From positions 33,339 to 97,338 of the forward strand of contig CAZGJN010000010.1 of NCBI GenBank assembly GCA_964526645.1: a stretch of 64,000 nucleotides of DNA, read 5' to 3'. The stretch comes from JADJNW01 sp964526645. GTDB lineage: Bacteria; Bacteroidota; Bacteroidia; Chitinophagales; Saprospiraceae. Under the pieces are notes generated by a model. It was not told where the DNA came from and did no database searches. It saw nothing but the letters and a program-made list of their open reading frames with translations. This document shows, piece after piece, positions 44,548 through 52,696 of this stretch. The translations under genes were made by a program, and so were the position numbers. Every line of letters starts with the position of its first letter. The stretch's first letter is position 1.

Positions 44548-45489
44548 TTAATTATTTGAAATTGTTATAGTTGCAGTATTTCCACGCACTTCTCTGGTCA
44601 CACGCAGTCGGCTTCCAGAGGAGGTTTTTGTGCCTAACCCAGCGATGTAGGCGCGCAGTTTTCCTGCAAAGGCGCTAATGTCAAAATTTTGCCCTTTTTC
44701 ATCGCGGAGTGGAATTTTCACTGCATCAAAATGTAATAAGGCTGAACCAGTTGATTTTACATGAGCGTAGTTTTGGTAAGCATTTTTTTCCAACCATTCT
44801 TTAATCAAATCAGACAATAGATCATAATTTGCCCCTATTTCTTCATCCAATGTAATATCACTGTTTTCATCCACCAAAATTCGGATTTCAATTGTTCGTC
44901 CTTTTGATCGGATATCTGCAAATTTTTCATTGAGCAAGTCTAAAAAAGATTTAGTGGAACTGGCAGCTGTGCCGCTTTTGAAAGCATCGCTCATGTCTAA
45001 TGCTTGCTGTGCCAACATCACATAATCGTCTGTACGTATTTGACGAGAAGCAAGGCTGGTATTAGCAAGAGATTGATCGGTATAATTATCCACGGCTTCC
45101 AGTAATATATCTACCCGATTGCCGGCAGCACCACCTTGATACAAATTTACATCGGCTTTAATATAAATATCACAAGGAGAATTATGTGCAATATCTTTAA
45201 ACAGCGTCTGCAATTTTCCCCAATCTTGTATTTGTTCAATTTGTGCATTATTATATGCGGTGATAAAATCATACGTTGTAAATCCACGATAATCAAAAGC
45301 TTCCTTTATTTTACTCAAAATAGCACGATATATAAAGTTGTTATCAATTTTGTCTCGAATATCTTCACCCTTTGCAGTCCAAGGGATGACCATAATAGTT
45401 GGTTGTACTTGTTGCACTTCTGTTTGTTGAGCAAATAGCATAGAAGTGGAAAGCAAGATGCCTATAGTAAATATTAAGTAATATTTCAT
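44548..45489 (-). CDS. DUF6175-like exported protein
   Basis: About 313 residues from the ATG at 45489 (MKYYLIFTIG), giving a signal peptide ending MLFAQQ; an earlier ATG at 45519 would add 10 residues. The region VQPTIMVIPWTAKGEDIRDK and NFIYRAILSKIKEAFDYRG fits the DUF6175 domain, related in pattern to CsgG/LpoB-like periplasmic proteins (PCDIYIKADVNLY). The second half (about 190-310) repeats a strand-helix pattern (TIEIRILVDENSDITL). It starts 1 bp before the end of the next gene upstream (45491), indicating tight coupling. The function is unknown. Confidence 0.75.
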   Translation of the reverse strand: MKYYLIFTIGILLSTSMLFAQQTEVQQVQPTIMVIPWTAKGEDIRDKIDNNFIYRAILSKIKEAFDYRGFTTYDFITAYNNAQIEQIQDWGKLQTLFKDIAHNSPCDIYIKADVNLYQGGAAGNRVDILLEAVDNYTDQSLANTSLASRQIRTDDYVMLAQQALDMSDAFKSGTAASSTKSFLDLLNEKFADIRSKGRTIEIRILVDENSDITLDEEIGANYDLLSDLIKEWLEKNAYQNYAHVKSTGSALLHFDAVKIPLRDEKGQNFDISAFAGKLRAYIAGLGTKTSSGSRLRVTREVRGNTATITISNN

Positions 45490-45490
45490 A

Positions 45491-45949
45491 TTATAAGCCA
45501 AATTTTTTAATGATGCCAATATTTTCTAAGTGCCGACGTAATGCAAATGAATTAATGCTTATTTCTATATCTAGTTCGTTCGTTTTCTTTACTTTATTCT
45601 TTGATAGCGGAGTGATTACTGTAGAGCCGGTTATAAAATTTCGATACGTTGCGCTATTAAAAAAATTGGATATAGCAGAGGCATTGCGGTCACTATCAGA
45701 TATCATAGGTAGTTTGTAAGAAGAATTAGGCAAACCTCTGTAGAACAAAGTTTCAAAGGCCCTTTTTTCAGCATCTAAAATGGCTTCTCCTTCTTTATTA
45801 CCATAACCCCTAGCTCCCAGTACAAGAATATCATTCTCCTGCCGAACCGTCCAAACTTCAGAGGAAGTACGAAATTTATTCGTTTTACAAGCGGTTAAAA
45901 ATATCCCTGCAAGAAGCATAATAAAAAAATAATGAGTATTGATTTTCAT
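45491..45949 (-). CDS. LPP20-like lipoprotein
   Basis: 152 residues with lipobox LTAC. The motif SEVWTVRQENDILVLGARGYGNKEGEAILDAEKRAFETLF, here noted by GARGYG and AILDAEKRAFETLFYRG, resembles the LPP20/FlgT-N fold in which a strand with W-x-x-G-x-G is followed by a long A-x-x-A helix. Such domains occur in envelope assembly lipoproteins. It lies 1 bp before the DUF6175-like gene and 28 bp after the LpoB-like gene. The likeness is by pattern only. Confidence 0.68.
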   Translation of the reverse strand: MKINTHYFFIMLLAGIFLTACKTNKFRTSSEVWTVRQENDILVLGARGYGNKEGEAILDAEKRAFETLFYRGLPNSSYKLPMISDSDRNASAISNFFNSATYRNFITGSTVITPLSKNKVKKTNELDIEISINSFALRRHLENIGIIKKFGL

Positions 45950-45977
45950 TTTGTTTGATTTTCAAAACATTAATCAA

Positions 45978-46844
45978 TCAATTTTTTTGTATGATGTCTC
46001 CAAAATCAATTATTGGCCTGTGGTCACTGGAACGTAACACTATTCGCTTCTGCCCATTAAATGCGCCTAAAATATCTTTTGCCCCTTTTGTAGGCTTTGC
46101 GGTGGACATTTTATTCCCATTCACTTCTTTTACCTGAATTCTTCCTACATTCTTTTCAAAAGCTTCTCCATCAATATCATCCATTATAATAACATCAAAA
46201 AAATCTCCCTTCACGACACCCATCTCACTTCCTGCCGAAATGACCATCTCTTCAGCTTTGTCTTTATTCGTTTCTGTCATTTTTACAATTTTAACCTCAA
46301 AGGGGAAGGCATTTTTAAGCAGGTTTTGTATTTCTTTTTTTACAGAATTAGTTCTCGTCGCGTCCGCCTGAGAAGAGGTTCTATCAGCAGAGGTGCTACC
46401 GTTGGCTTTGAATTGGGTCGAAAATTTACTGGTCGTAGTGGCTAAATCTACTACAGAAGCCGAAACTTGTACCCAACCGCTATAGCCTAAGAATTTTCCA
46501 TCTTTATCTCTAGATTCTTCGGCACCGCAGCCTACAATATTGGTGTAAAGAATGAATTGAGCGCCAATTGCTTTGAATTGTTGTGCAAAAGTGGTGGAAT
46601 ACACATAATTCGGATCTTTTTGCTGGTCTAACTGATCAAGGATGTGCTTGTAAACTTCTGGCTTAATCGCATAGAAGCGTTGATTCTGAGACACAACCGT
46701 TTCTGAAGTAGCGGCAATAGAATTGGCAAAATCTTTACTACAACTAACGGCTTCTCCAATAATCGCTATACTGATTTTATCTTGCGCAATCAGTTGGATA
46801 GTGTAAAGTAAAAATATGCCTAAAGTAATAAATAATCGTCTCAT
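45978..46844 (-). CDS. CsgG/LpoB-like exported protein
   Basis: 288 residues with a signal peptide ending LIAQDK. The N-terminal part (KISIAIIGEAVSCSKDF, then QFKAIGAQFILYTNIVGCG and SGWVQVSASVVDLATTTS) has the order of strands and helices of CsgG/LpoB-type penicillin-binding-protein activators and curli secretion proteins. The C-terminal part has a beta-barrel-like domain (SEMGVVKGDFFDVIIMDDID) of the kind found in FlgT. It opens the set of genes leading to 42035, and follows a TM2-SHOCT gene by 139 bp. The role is unknown. Confidence 0.68.
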   Translation of the reverse strand: MRRLFITLGIFLLYTIQLIAQDKISIAIIGEAVSCSKDFANSIAATSETVVSQNQRFYAIKPEVYKHILDQLDQQKDPNYVYSTTFAQQFKAIGAQFILYTNIVGCGAEESRDKDGKFLGYSGWVQVSASVVDLATTTSKFSTQFKANGSTSADRTSSQADATRTNSVKKEIQNLLKNAFPFEVKIVKMTETNKDKAEEMVISAGSEMGVVKGDFFDVIIMDDIDGEAFEKNVGRIQVKEVNGNKMSTAKPTKGAKDILGAFNGQKRIVLRSSDHRPIIDFGDIIQKN

Positions 46845-46983
46845 TTTACAACTTATTTTGTTAATTAAAATGTTTGATGTTTTAATAGATTTTAGTTTTA
46901 TGTTATCTTTAAAATTTCATAGCTGTATGTGTTTACAGTATAACAATGTGTACATTTTGATAAAATTCTGATATATTAAAACA

Positions 46984-47745
46984 TTAACCCCCCAACAACT
47001 TACTCTTTTGATTACTAAACTCTTCTTCGGAGATAATTCCTTTGTCTTTCAATTGTGCTAATTTTTCAACCCGAGAAATAATTGCTTCACCCGGTAATTC
47101 CCGTACCGATGATTCTGATATGTCAATTCTGTAGTTATTTCTTACAAATCTATCAAAGTCGCTTGTGGAGCGTAGATAAGCCAAATGATCATTTTGTTTA
47201 ATTTGATCGAAATCCACGAAGCCCTGCTCTACTGCTTTATTTAGATGAAACAGGGAGTTATTTACTTGCTCAAGAATTGAGTAAAGGCATGACAGTCTAA
47301 AATGGACTTCAGGGTCTATTGGCTTTACACTTAAAGATTTTTTATAATCAAGAATAGCCCCGTCGAAATCATAATCTGCATATTTTTTGTCGCCACTAAT
47401 TTTAAACGGAGTTTCTTTTGATGAAGAAGTCGCTGTTGATGTGCTTGAGTTATTTGCAGTTGAAGGGGGTGGTTGATTATTAATGTCCCCTTGTACATTC
47501 TGAATGACAATAGTAGGCTGTACCGCGGACATAGACATAAAAGCCTTGTTATATTTGAGATTAAAACTCTCTTCTCCCATGAATAAAAACACTATGCCAT
47601 CAATAAAGCCGATGATGCCAGAAATGAATGTCCAGCAAAAAATTAAATGTAAAATACCAAGCCCTGCTTGTCCTAAGTAAAATCGGTGTACGCCGAAGCT
47701 GCCTAAAAATATAGCCAAAATTGCTGCTGTTATTTTGTTCTTCAT
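46984..47745 (-). CDS. TM2-domain protein with SHOCT-like C-terminus
   Basis: 253 residues. Residues 1-60 form a TM2 domain (AAILAIFLGSFGVHRFYLGQ, then GIIGFIDGIVFLFMGEE). A Ser/Thr-rich linker follows, then a TPR-like stretch (YDFDGAILDYKKSLSVKPID and HFRLSCLYSILEQVNNSL). The end (VEKLAQLKDKGIISEEEF) is a SHOCT-like motif. TM2 and SHOCT modules are frequent in envelope-associated proteins. It is the first gene of the minus-strand cluster and is AT-rich like the others. No function is established. Confidence 0.85.
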   Translation of the reverse strand: MKNKITAAILAIFLGSFGVHRFYLGQAGLGILHLIFCWTFISGIIGFIDGIVFLFMGEESFNLKYNKAFMSMSAVQPTIVIQNVQGDINNQPPPSTANNSSTSTATSSSKETPFKISGDKKYADYDFDGAILDYKKSLSVKPIDPEVHFRLSCLYSILEQVNNSLFHLNKAVEQGFVDFDQIKQNDHLAYLRSTSDFDRFVRNNYRIDISESSVRELPGEAIISRVEKLAQLKDKGIISEEEFSNQKSKLLGG

Positions 47746-47780
47746 TGTGAGTTTTTATTTAAATATGAATAATTAAGTTC

Positions 47781-47820
47781 TTTTCAAAAGCCCCGGAAGC
47801 CTGCCGTGGCCGCTTCCGGG
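47781..47820 (-). terminator. Possible terminator after the LuxR-type gene
   Basis: CCCGGAAGC (47792-47800) and GCTTCCGGG (47812-47820) form a perfect 9-bp stem. On the minus strand it is followed by a weak T-run (CTTTTG). It lies about 170 bp downstream of the LuxR-type gene and 36 bp before the start of the TM2 gene. Confidence 0.5.
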
Positions 47821-47987
47821 AAGCTATTTTTAAATGAAGTTAGATTCACTTAGCTTTTATCATTTATGTAACATTTAGCTGCTATCTTATTTTGCTAACG
47901 TTTATTAGTCTGAATGAGTCCATACAAATTGCCTCCAAGCTATTCCGATTTTATATTATAAAAAATACCAATTTTTATGCAGTTGCC

Positions 47988-48788
47988 TCACAACCACCCT
48001 TTTTCCTTGGCATACAGCACCACATCGAGTGTACGCCGCACGCCGAGTTTTTTGCGGGCATTCTTGAGGTGCGTCTCCACTGTACGGGCAGTGATGTTGA
48101 GCCGCTCCGCTGCCAGTTTGGCGGAATCCGTTTCACTCCAGACACGAATGACATCCAATTCGCGCCCAGTAAATTGAACGGGCTCCCCCGAAAACAAATC
48201 GGCGAAATAATGCAGTGCCTCCTCTTTTGTGATTCCAATACCGGGAGGCAAGGCTACATCAAAGGTGATTTTATCAATTGCATGATGCGCTGTAATGTCC
48301 GTACACAGGCATACGTATATGCGTATGTGCCTCTGATCATCCACAAGCCATGGCTGTATGCGTCGCAATATTTTGATGTAATTGCCATCTGTATTTTGGA
48401 TACGATGCCCTAGCGAAAAAACCGGTGTGGCTTCTGTGTCGTACCCGTATGTATGCACGAAATCCTGCATGCGACGGGTAAACTTCACCAAAGTTTGCCG
48501 CTCATCGGGATGCAAAATATCCACCAGCCATCCGAGATTGATTGCACTTGCTTTATACCCAAGACTCGCTTCGATACCCTGTTGGTAGCATAGCTGCTGT
48601 TGTACAACGTTCACAGCATATACAAAATCAAGATGTGCAATGCCATTGAGCGAGGGCATTTGCTGAAAATAATCTGATAGCATTTCCTGTAACTTTTTTG
48701 CAGCGATGTTATCATTATTGGAATCTTCCGCATATTTTAGTAGGTGCGAACGTAATTCTGAATGTGCGGTGCTATTCCATTCTTTCAT
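47988..48788 (-). CDS. LuxR-family transcriptional regulator
   Basis: 266 residues. A C-terminal HTH of the LuxR/FixJ type is clear at about 200-262: FTGRELDVIRVWSETDSAKL, then LNITARTVETHLKNARKKLG. The N-terminal 190 residues look like a PAS-like sensor (ILHPDERQTLVKFTRR, YDTEATPVFSLGHRIQNTDG). There is no receiver domain. It is transcribed toward the AT-rich cluster and separated from it by a terminator-like hairpin; it could regulate nearby genes, but nothing in the sequence shows it. Confidence 0.88.
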   Translation of the reverse strand: MKEWNSTAHSELRSHLLKYAEDSNNDNIAAKKLQEMLSDYFQQMPSLNGIAHLDFVYAVNVVQQQLCYQQGIEASLGYKASAINLGWLVDILHPDERQTLVKFTRRMQDFVHTYGYDTEATPVFSLGHRIQNTDGNYIKILRRIQPWLVDDQRHIRIYVCLCTDITAHHAIDKITFDVALPPGIGITKEEALHYFADLFSGEPVQFTGRELDVIRVWSETDSAKLAAERLNITARTVETHLKNARKKLGVRRTLDVVLYAKEKGWL

Positions 48789-49002
48789 TGCCGGAAATTA
48801 TAGGGCTACAGGATGCATTCGTTATTTTTGGTATTACAATCCTCTTCACTTCATTTTCTTTATATCCCAAAAATATAGCAGACGGAAATTTGCCGCACGG
48901 AAACGTGTGCATTGTTATAAGATTTTATTTTTCAATTTTATTCGATTCGCACAGAAAAAATACTGCGTAAAAAATTGTAAATCAATTATTTAAAAATAAG
49001 AC

Positions 49003-50580
49003 ATGGCTTTAGCGAAAGAAGAAAAAATTCGGCTGGAAATTTTTGATTGGTTGGCACTTTTTTCTAAAAGTGAACTGACGCAGCTACGTAAATTCCTGGA
49101 TTCACCGTTTTTTAACAATACGCTGGAAATTGTAAAAATATACGAACGCCTGAGCGAGGAGTTTAAAAAAGGAAAAGATGATGCCTGGAATGCACAAAAA
49201 CTGGCGGATCATCTTTATACCAAAAAACCTCAGCCGGGTGCCCGCCTACACCAGCTTTATGAGCATTTACTAAAGTTGAAAGATCTGATGGTGCAATTTG
49301 TGGCACATCTGGAACTGAAAGACAATGCTGCAACCCGACTACAGGTCATAGTAACTGCCTTGAGCCACTATCCGAACAACGAACTTTTTGATGCAGCCTG
49401 CGATAGATATGAATTTTTACTAAATGCGGACATTTCGGATGCTGATACGTACGGGCAATTCGCCTGGCTGCACCGCGAACGCCACTCCTTTCAAACTGCC
49501 GAACGATTCGTACCCAACGCAACGCATTTGCTCGCAGCCAATGCTTACTTAGATCGCCATTACCTTGCCCTGAAGTTGCGTCACATCGCTGATTCTTTGA
49601 TCGCCAGCCGGATTTTTCAAGATGGAAGCAAAGTGAGTACGCTTGCTCCAGCGGTAAAACAAATAGCGATGACGTATTATGATACAGATCCACTAATTCA
49701 TATCTATGTAGATGCGATTGCTTTCTTGGAAAAAGAAGAAGTTTTGCAAGTGGAAATTATACAATTTGAGAATTTTTACTTTACCAATCTGAAGTATCTG
49801 AGTGAAAAAGAAAACCAGGGTATCATTAAAATGGTGATTCACTTATATTTTCATTCTATGCTTCACAATCGGCATCCACTACCAATTCGCATTGTCGAAT
49901 GGTTTCGAGTAGCCCTGGGTGAGCATGAGCAATCATCCAGAAACTTTTTCCTGCTTAATGGTGTGCTGCCTGATGAAGCTTTTCTGAACATTGCCAGTTT
50001 TTCAGCCACGAACCATGCTTTCGATTTTGCACACGATTTCATTGACCGATATACACCTTTACTTCAGAAAGACAGGCAGGAAAACGCTGCTTGTCTTGCC
50101 CGCTGTTATGTTTGGCTACACGAAGAAAAATACCTTGAGGTACATCAATTGCTGAAGCCAGAGGAAGTCACTAACCCCGATGATTACTATCCGCTTAACG
50201 GCAAAATAATCAATAAATATGAAGCATTAATTCGATCAGAATTTCGATATGCCATCCGATCCAGAACAGTGCTGATTCGAGTATATCTGATGAGATACTT
50301 GCATGAATGGAGCTACGGCGAACACTTCTTATATGCCAAAGATGCTTTTCGCAAATACTTGGATTATGATGCACTCAAGCTTGACGAGCATCGAAAAAAT
50401 AGCTATCATAATTTCCTTGCAATACTTGGCGAAGTGTATCATCATTTGCAACAGCATAAATTGTCGGACGGAGATCGAGCTAAACTACTTGCTAAGGCTG
50501 AAACTACTCAGCCGATGGTATGCCAACAGTGGCTACTGGATGTAATAGAAAATAAAATGCCCTGGCAAAAGGTAAAATAG
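49003..50580 (+). CDS. Large conserved protein of unknown function
   Basis: 525 residues, soluble, with no signal peptide or membrane helix. It is rich in paired helices, with many aromatic and Leu positions that suggest an alpha-solenoid (FDWLALFSKSELTQLRKFL, LHQLYEHLLKLKDLMVQF, YVWLHEEKYLEVHQLLKPEE). I recognise no domain. Similar proteins occur in Saprospiria-like genomes as hypothetical proteins. It ends 47 bp before the end of the convergent small Cys-rich gene, with a hairpin between them. Confidence 0.65.
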   Translation: MALAKEEKIRLEIFDWLALFSKSELTQLRKFLDSPFFNNTLEIVKIYERLSEEFKKGKDDAWNAQKLADHLYTKKPQPGARLHQLYEHLLKLKDLMVQFVAHLELKDNAATRLQVIVTALSHYPNNELFDAACDRYEFLLNADISDADTYGQFAWLHRERHSFQTAERFVPNATHLLAANAYLDRHYLALKLRHIADSLIASRIFQDGSKVSTLAPAVKQIAMTYYDTDPLIHIYVDAIAFLEKEEVLQVEIIQFENFYFTNLKYLSEKENQGIIKMVIHLYFHSMLHNRHPLPIRIVEWFRVALGEHEQSSRNFFLLNGVLPDEAFLNIASFSATNHAFDFAHDFIDRYTPLLQKDRQENAACLARCYVWLHEEKYLEVHQLLKPEEVTNPDDYYPLNGKIINKYEALIRSEFRYAIRSRTVLIRVYLMRYLHEWSYGEHFLYAKDAFRKYLDYDALKLDEHRKNSYHNFLAILGEVYHHLQQHKLSDGDRAKLLAKAETTQPMVCQQWLLDVIENKMPWQKVK

Positions 50581-50614
50581 AGCGCGCACACCACCGAAGC
50601 AGTGATACGCGCTC
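50580..50614. terminator. Stem-loop between convergent genes
   Basis: GAGCGCG (50580-50586) pairs with CGCGCTC (50608-50614) around a 21-base loop, right after the stop codon at 50580. No strong T-run follows on either strand, so termination is uncertain. Confidence 0.35.
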
Positions 50615-50627
50615 CCGGAAATATTAT

Positions 50628-50849
50628 TTACCCTTCTCCTACATCATCTATAATAATGCAAGGGCAATCCTCGATATTTTCTACCGGCACGCAGCAGCTT
50701 GGCTCTGTTGCATTGGAGGTGCTAGGATAATTGCACTGGCTTAATGTGGCAATTGCCAGCAACGAACCTACTCGTAATCCTTGATTCAATCGGCGCAGCA
50801 ATACGTCAAGCTGCATCGAACCGCTTTCAAAAAACTTTGTTGTCATCAT
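50628..50849 (-). CDS. Small Cys-rich protein of unknown function
   Basis: 73 residues from an ATG at 50849. A charged N-terminal segment (SGSMQLDVLLRRLNQGLRVG) resembles a leader helix, a short hydrophobic stretch (SLLAIATLSQC) follows, and the last 25 residues hold five Cys (PSCCVPVENIEDCPCIII) and end DDVGEG. It could be a small secreted or modified peptide, but no peptide-modifying enzyme or exporter is nearby. It lies between the solenoid-like protein and the ECF/CHAT locus. Two inverted repeats lie directly upstream. Confidence 0.5.
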   Translation of the reverse strand: MMTTKFFESGSMQLDVLLRRLNQGLRVGSLLAIATLSQCNYPSTSNATEPSCCVPVENIEDCPCIIIDDVGEG

Positions 50850-50852
50850 TTG

Positions 50853-50885
50853 AAGTGAGTTTTAAAAGATGATTCTTACTCACTT
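50853..50885. promoter_or_regulatory. Inverted repeat upstream of the Cys-rich gene
   Basis: AAGTGAGT (50853-50860) and ACTCACTT (50878-50885) are perfect arms with a 17-base spacer, 4 bp before the gene's ATG. A second GC-rich imperfect stem lies at about 50902-50931. Both would be in the 5' leader of the minus-strand transcript, or may serve as a protein binding site. Confidence 0.4.
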
Positions 50886-51116
50886 TTGCTCCGAGGCGCC
50901 AGGGGGCGGGGCTTTTCAGAATGCCTCCCCCGATTTGGGCAGGGCATAAAAGTATCAGGCACACCAGGTAGGTGTACATCAGTTATCTTTCATGCTGCAG
51001 TTCCCTGCTTAAAATCTGATGGGTAGTAATAAAAGGGGGCAAAATCTTAACTGCGAAATGCTCCTTTTTCCAAAAAAATGTTGTTTTTTGCAAAACTGGT
51101 AAATTGATTGATTCTT

Positions 51117-51704
51117 ATGCTTTTTAAATTTGGAGGATTCAGCGAGAAGCGTTTGGTGGAAGCCATTCAGAAAGGGCCTCCTGGCGAAGCTTATGAGGAG
51201 GCATTGATTCAGTTATATGACCAATTTGAATCCAAAGCGATCAAATACCTGTTAAAAAATCATCAAGTAAATCGAGAAGAAGCGCAGGAAATTATAAGAG
51301 AATCACTGGTGGATTTAATCGAGAATATTCACTTGCGTAAGTACGAAGGGCGGGGTTCATTATATGGTTATTTTATGGGGATTTTAAAAAATCAGGTGAA
51401 AATCTGGATTAACAAACGCCCCAATTCAGAGCCCTCCGACGGTGCAGACGACGAAAGTCAATCTCCTGAAAACCAATTCCTTGCAAAGGAGAGCTGGCAA
51501 ACAGTAGAACGCATACTGGCACAATTAAAGAACCCTAAATGCAGGGAAATTTTACTATGGGGTAAAGAAGATAGCAGTGATGCGCTCGCAAAAAGGCTCG
51601 GCTATGCTGATGCCGATGTATTGTACGTCATGAGGAATCGCTGTATGGAAGCATTGAAAGCAATCTTAAAAAAAGAAGAAATGATCCAGTGGATAAAAGC
51701 GTAG
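51117..51704 (+). CDS. ECF-type sigma factor
   Basis: 195 residues from the ATG at 51117 (MLFKFGGFSEK); a TTG 9 bp upstream is less likely. Region 2-like helices appear at about 20-95 (YDQFESKAIKYLLKNHQVNR, EEAQEIIRESLVDLIENI). A linker rich in Ser/Asp follows, and a divergent region 4 (CREILLWGKEDSSDALAKRL, then VLYVMRNRCMEALKAIL). It is thus a sigma-70-family ECF protein with a weak HTH. It overlaps the membrane regulator gene by 16 bp, indicating coupled expression. Confidence 0.85.
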   Translation: MLFKFGGFSEKRLVEAIQKGPPGEAYEEALIQLYDQFESKAIKYLLKNHQVNREEAQEIIRESLVDLIENIHLRKYEGRGSLYGYFMGILKNQVKIWINKRPNSEPSDGADDESQSPENQFLAKESWQTVERILAQLKNPKCREILLWGKEDSSDALAKRLGYADADVLYVMRNRCMEALKAILKKEEMIQWIKA

Positions 51705-52696
51705 AACATATCATTGGAGAATACGTCAGAGGGAAAATCTCAGCGGAAAACCGTACATGGCTGGAGCAGGCGATGCAGGCAAATGCGCAATTGGCAGCCC
51801 AGGTACAAGCGCTGCAAACCAATTATGCTATTGAGCGCTACCTAAGCGGACAAATGGAAGAATCTGAACGAACAACTTTCGAAGAGCAATTGTCAAATGA
51901 CACCGATTTGCAAGAAAAAGTAAAAGCAGAGAAAGCCGCCCAACAGTTTTTGCAGACCGCCCGGCGGATGGAATTGCACAAGGCGCTGGAAAAAGCTGCG
52001 CAAAAAAGCCAGGAAAGAAAAGTGCGACGACAACGACTCCGCAGAAGATTTTTATTTACAATCTTATTCATAGCTGTTGCTCTTGTTGTATGGCAAATCA
52101 TTCCTTTCACAAGAAATGAGCATGAACCCCATCAGCAGGATCAATCAAGTATAAGTGACACCGCCAGCCTCAAGCAGATCGCACAAGACACTCTTGTTCG
52201 GGATACTATGCAACCAACAAAACAGACAAATCCAAAGCGAAAGACGGCAGTCTCTAAGAAAAACGCTCTTATAATTGCTATGCTCGACGATTATGATCAG
52301 GAAAAGCTCGATCTGCCGGCAATCAGAGGGGATGCTACTGTTAGCGATTGGCAAATTGATTACCAAAACGGCAATTATGAACTGGTGATCACTACACTCA
52401 ATCCGATGATAGACAATGAGTTACCCAAAAACGATACAGCGCGCCTGGCATTGGGCTTGGCGTATTACTATCATACAGCGCCCGATTACAATAAAGCTAT
52501 CGCACAATTTGATATTCTGATTAAGAAAAATTCAATCTTTATAGAAGAAGCCCGCTGGTTCAAAGCAGTGGCGCTGCTCCGGCAAGGTAGAACGCAAGAA
52601 GCAGTATCTATTCTCCGCGCTATCACTCAGGAAGAAGACGTCGCCTTTAACCAACGTAAAGCCAACGAGCTGCTCGCGCAATTACTGCGCAATTGA
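51689..52696 (+). CDS. Membrane regulator with C-terminal TPR-like repeats, likely anti-sigma
   Basis: 335 residues from the GTG at 51689. The cytoplasmic part (1-125) is helical and charged (IIGEYVRGKISAENRTWLEQ, ERYLSGQMEESERTTFEEQL), as in anti-sigma N-termini. A membrane helix follows (about 127-145, FLFTILFIAVALVVWQI). The periplasmic part carries TPR-like helices (YYYHTAPDYNKAIAQFDIL, WFKAVALLRQGRTQEAVSIL). Overlap with the sigma gene suggests an anti-sigma/sigma pair. It ends by overlapping the convergent CHAT gene by 15 bp. Confidence 0.82.
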   Translation: MDKSVEHIIGEYVRGKISAENRTWLEQAMQANAQLAAQVQALQTNYAIERYLSGQMEESERTTFEEQLSNDTDLQEKVKAEKAAQQFLQTARRMELHKALEKAAQKSQERKVRRQRLRRRFLFTILFIAVALVVWQIIPFTRNEHEPHQQDQSSISDTASLKQIAQDTLVRDTMQPTKQTNPKRKTAVSKKNALIIAMLDDYDQEKLDLPAIRGDATVSDWQIDYQNGNYELVITTLNPMIDNELPKNDTARLALGLAYYYHTAPDYNKAIAQFDILIKKNSIFIEEARWFKAVALLRQGRTQEAVSILRAITQEEDVAFNQRKANELLAQLLRN

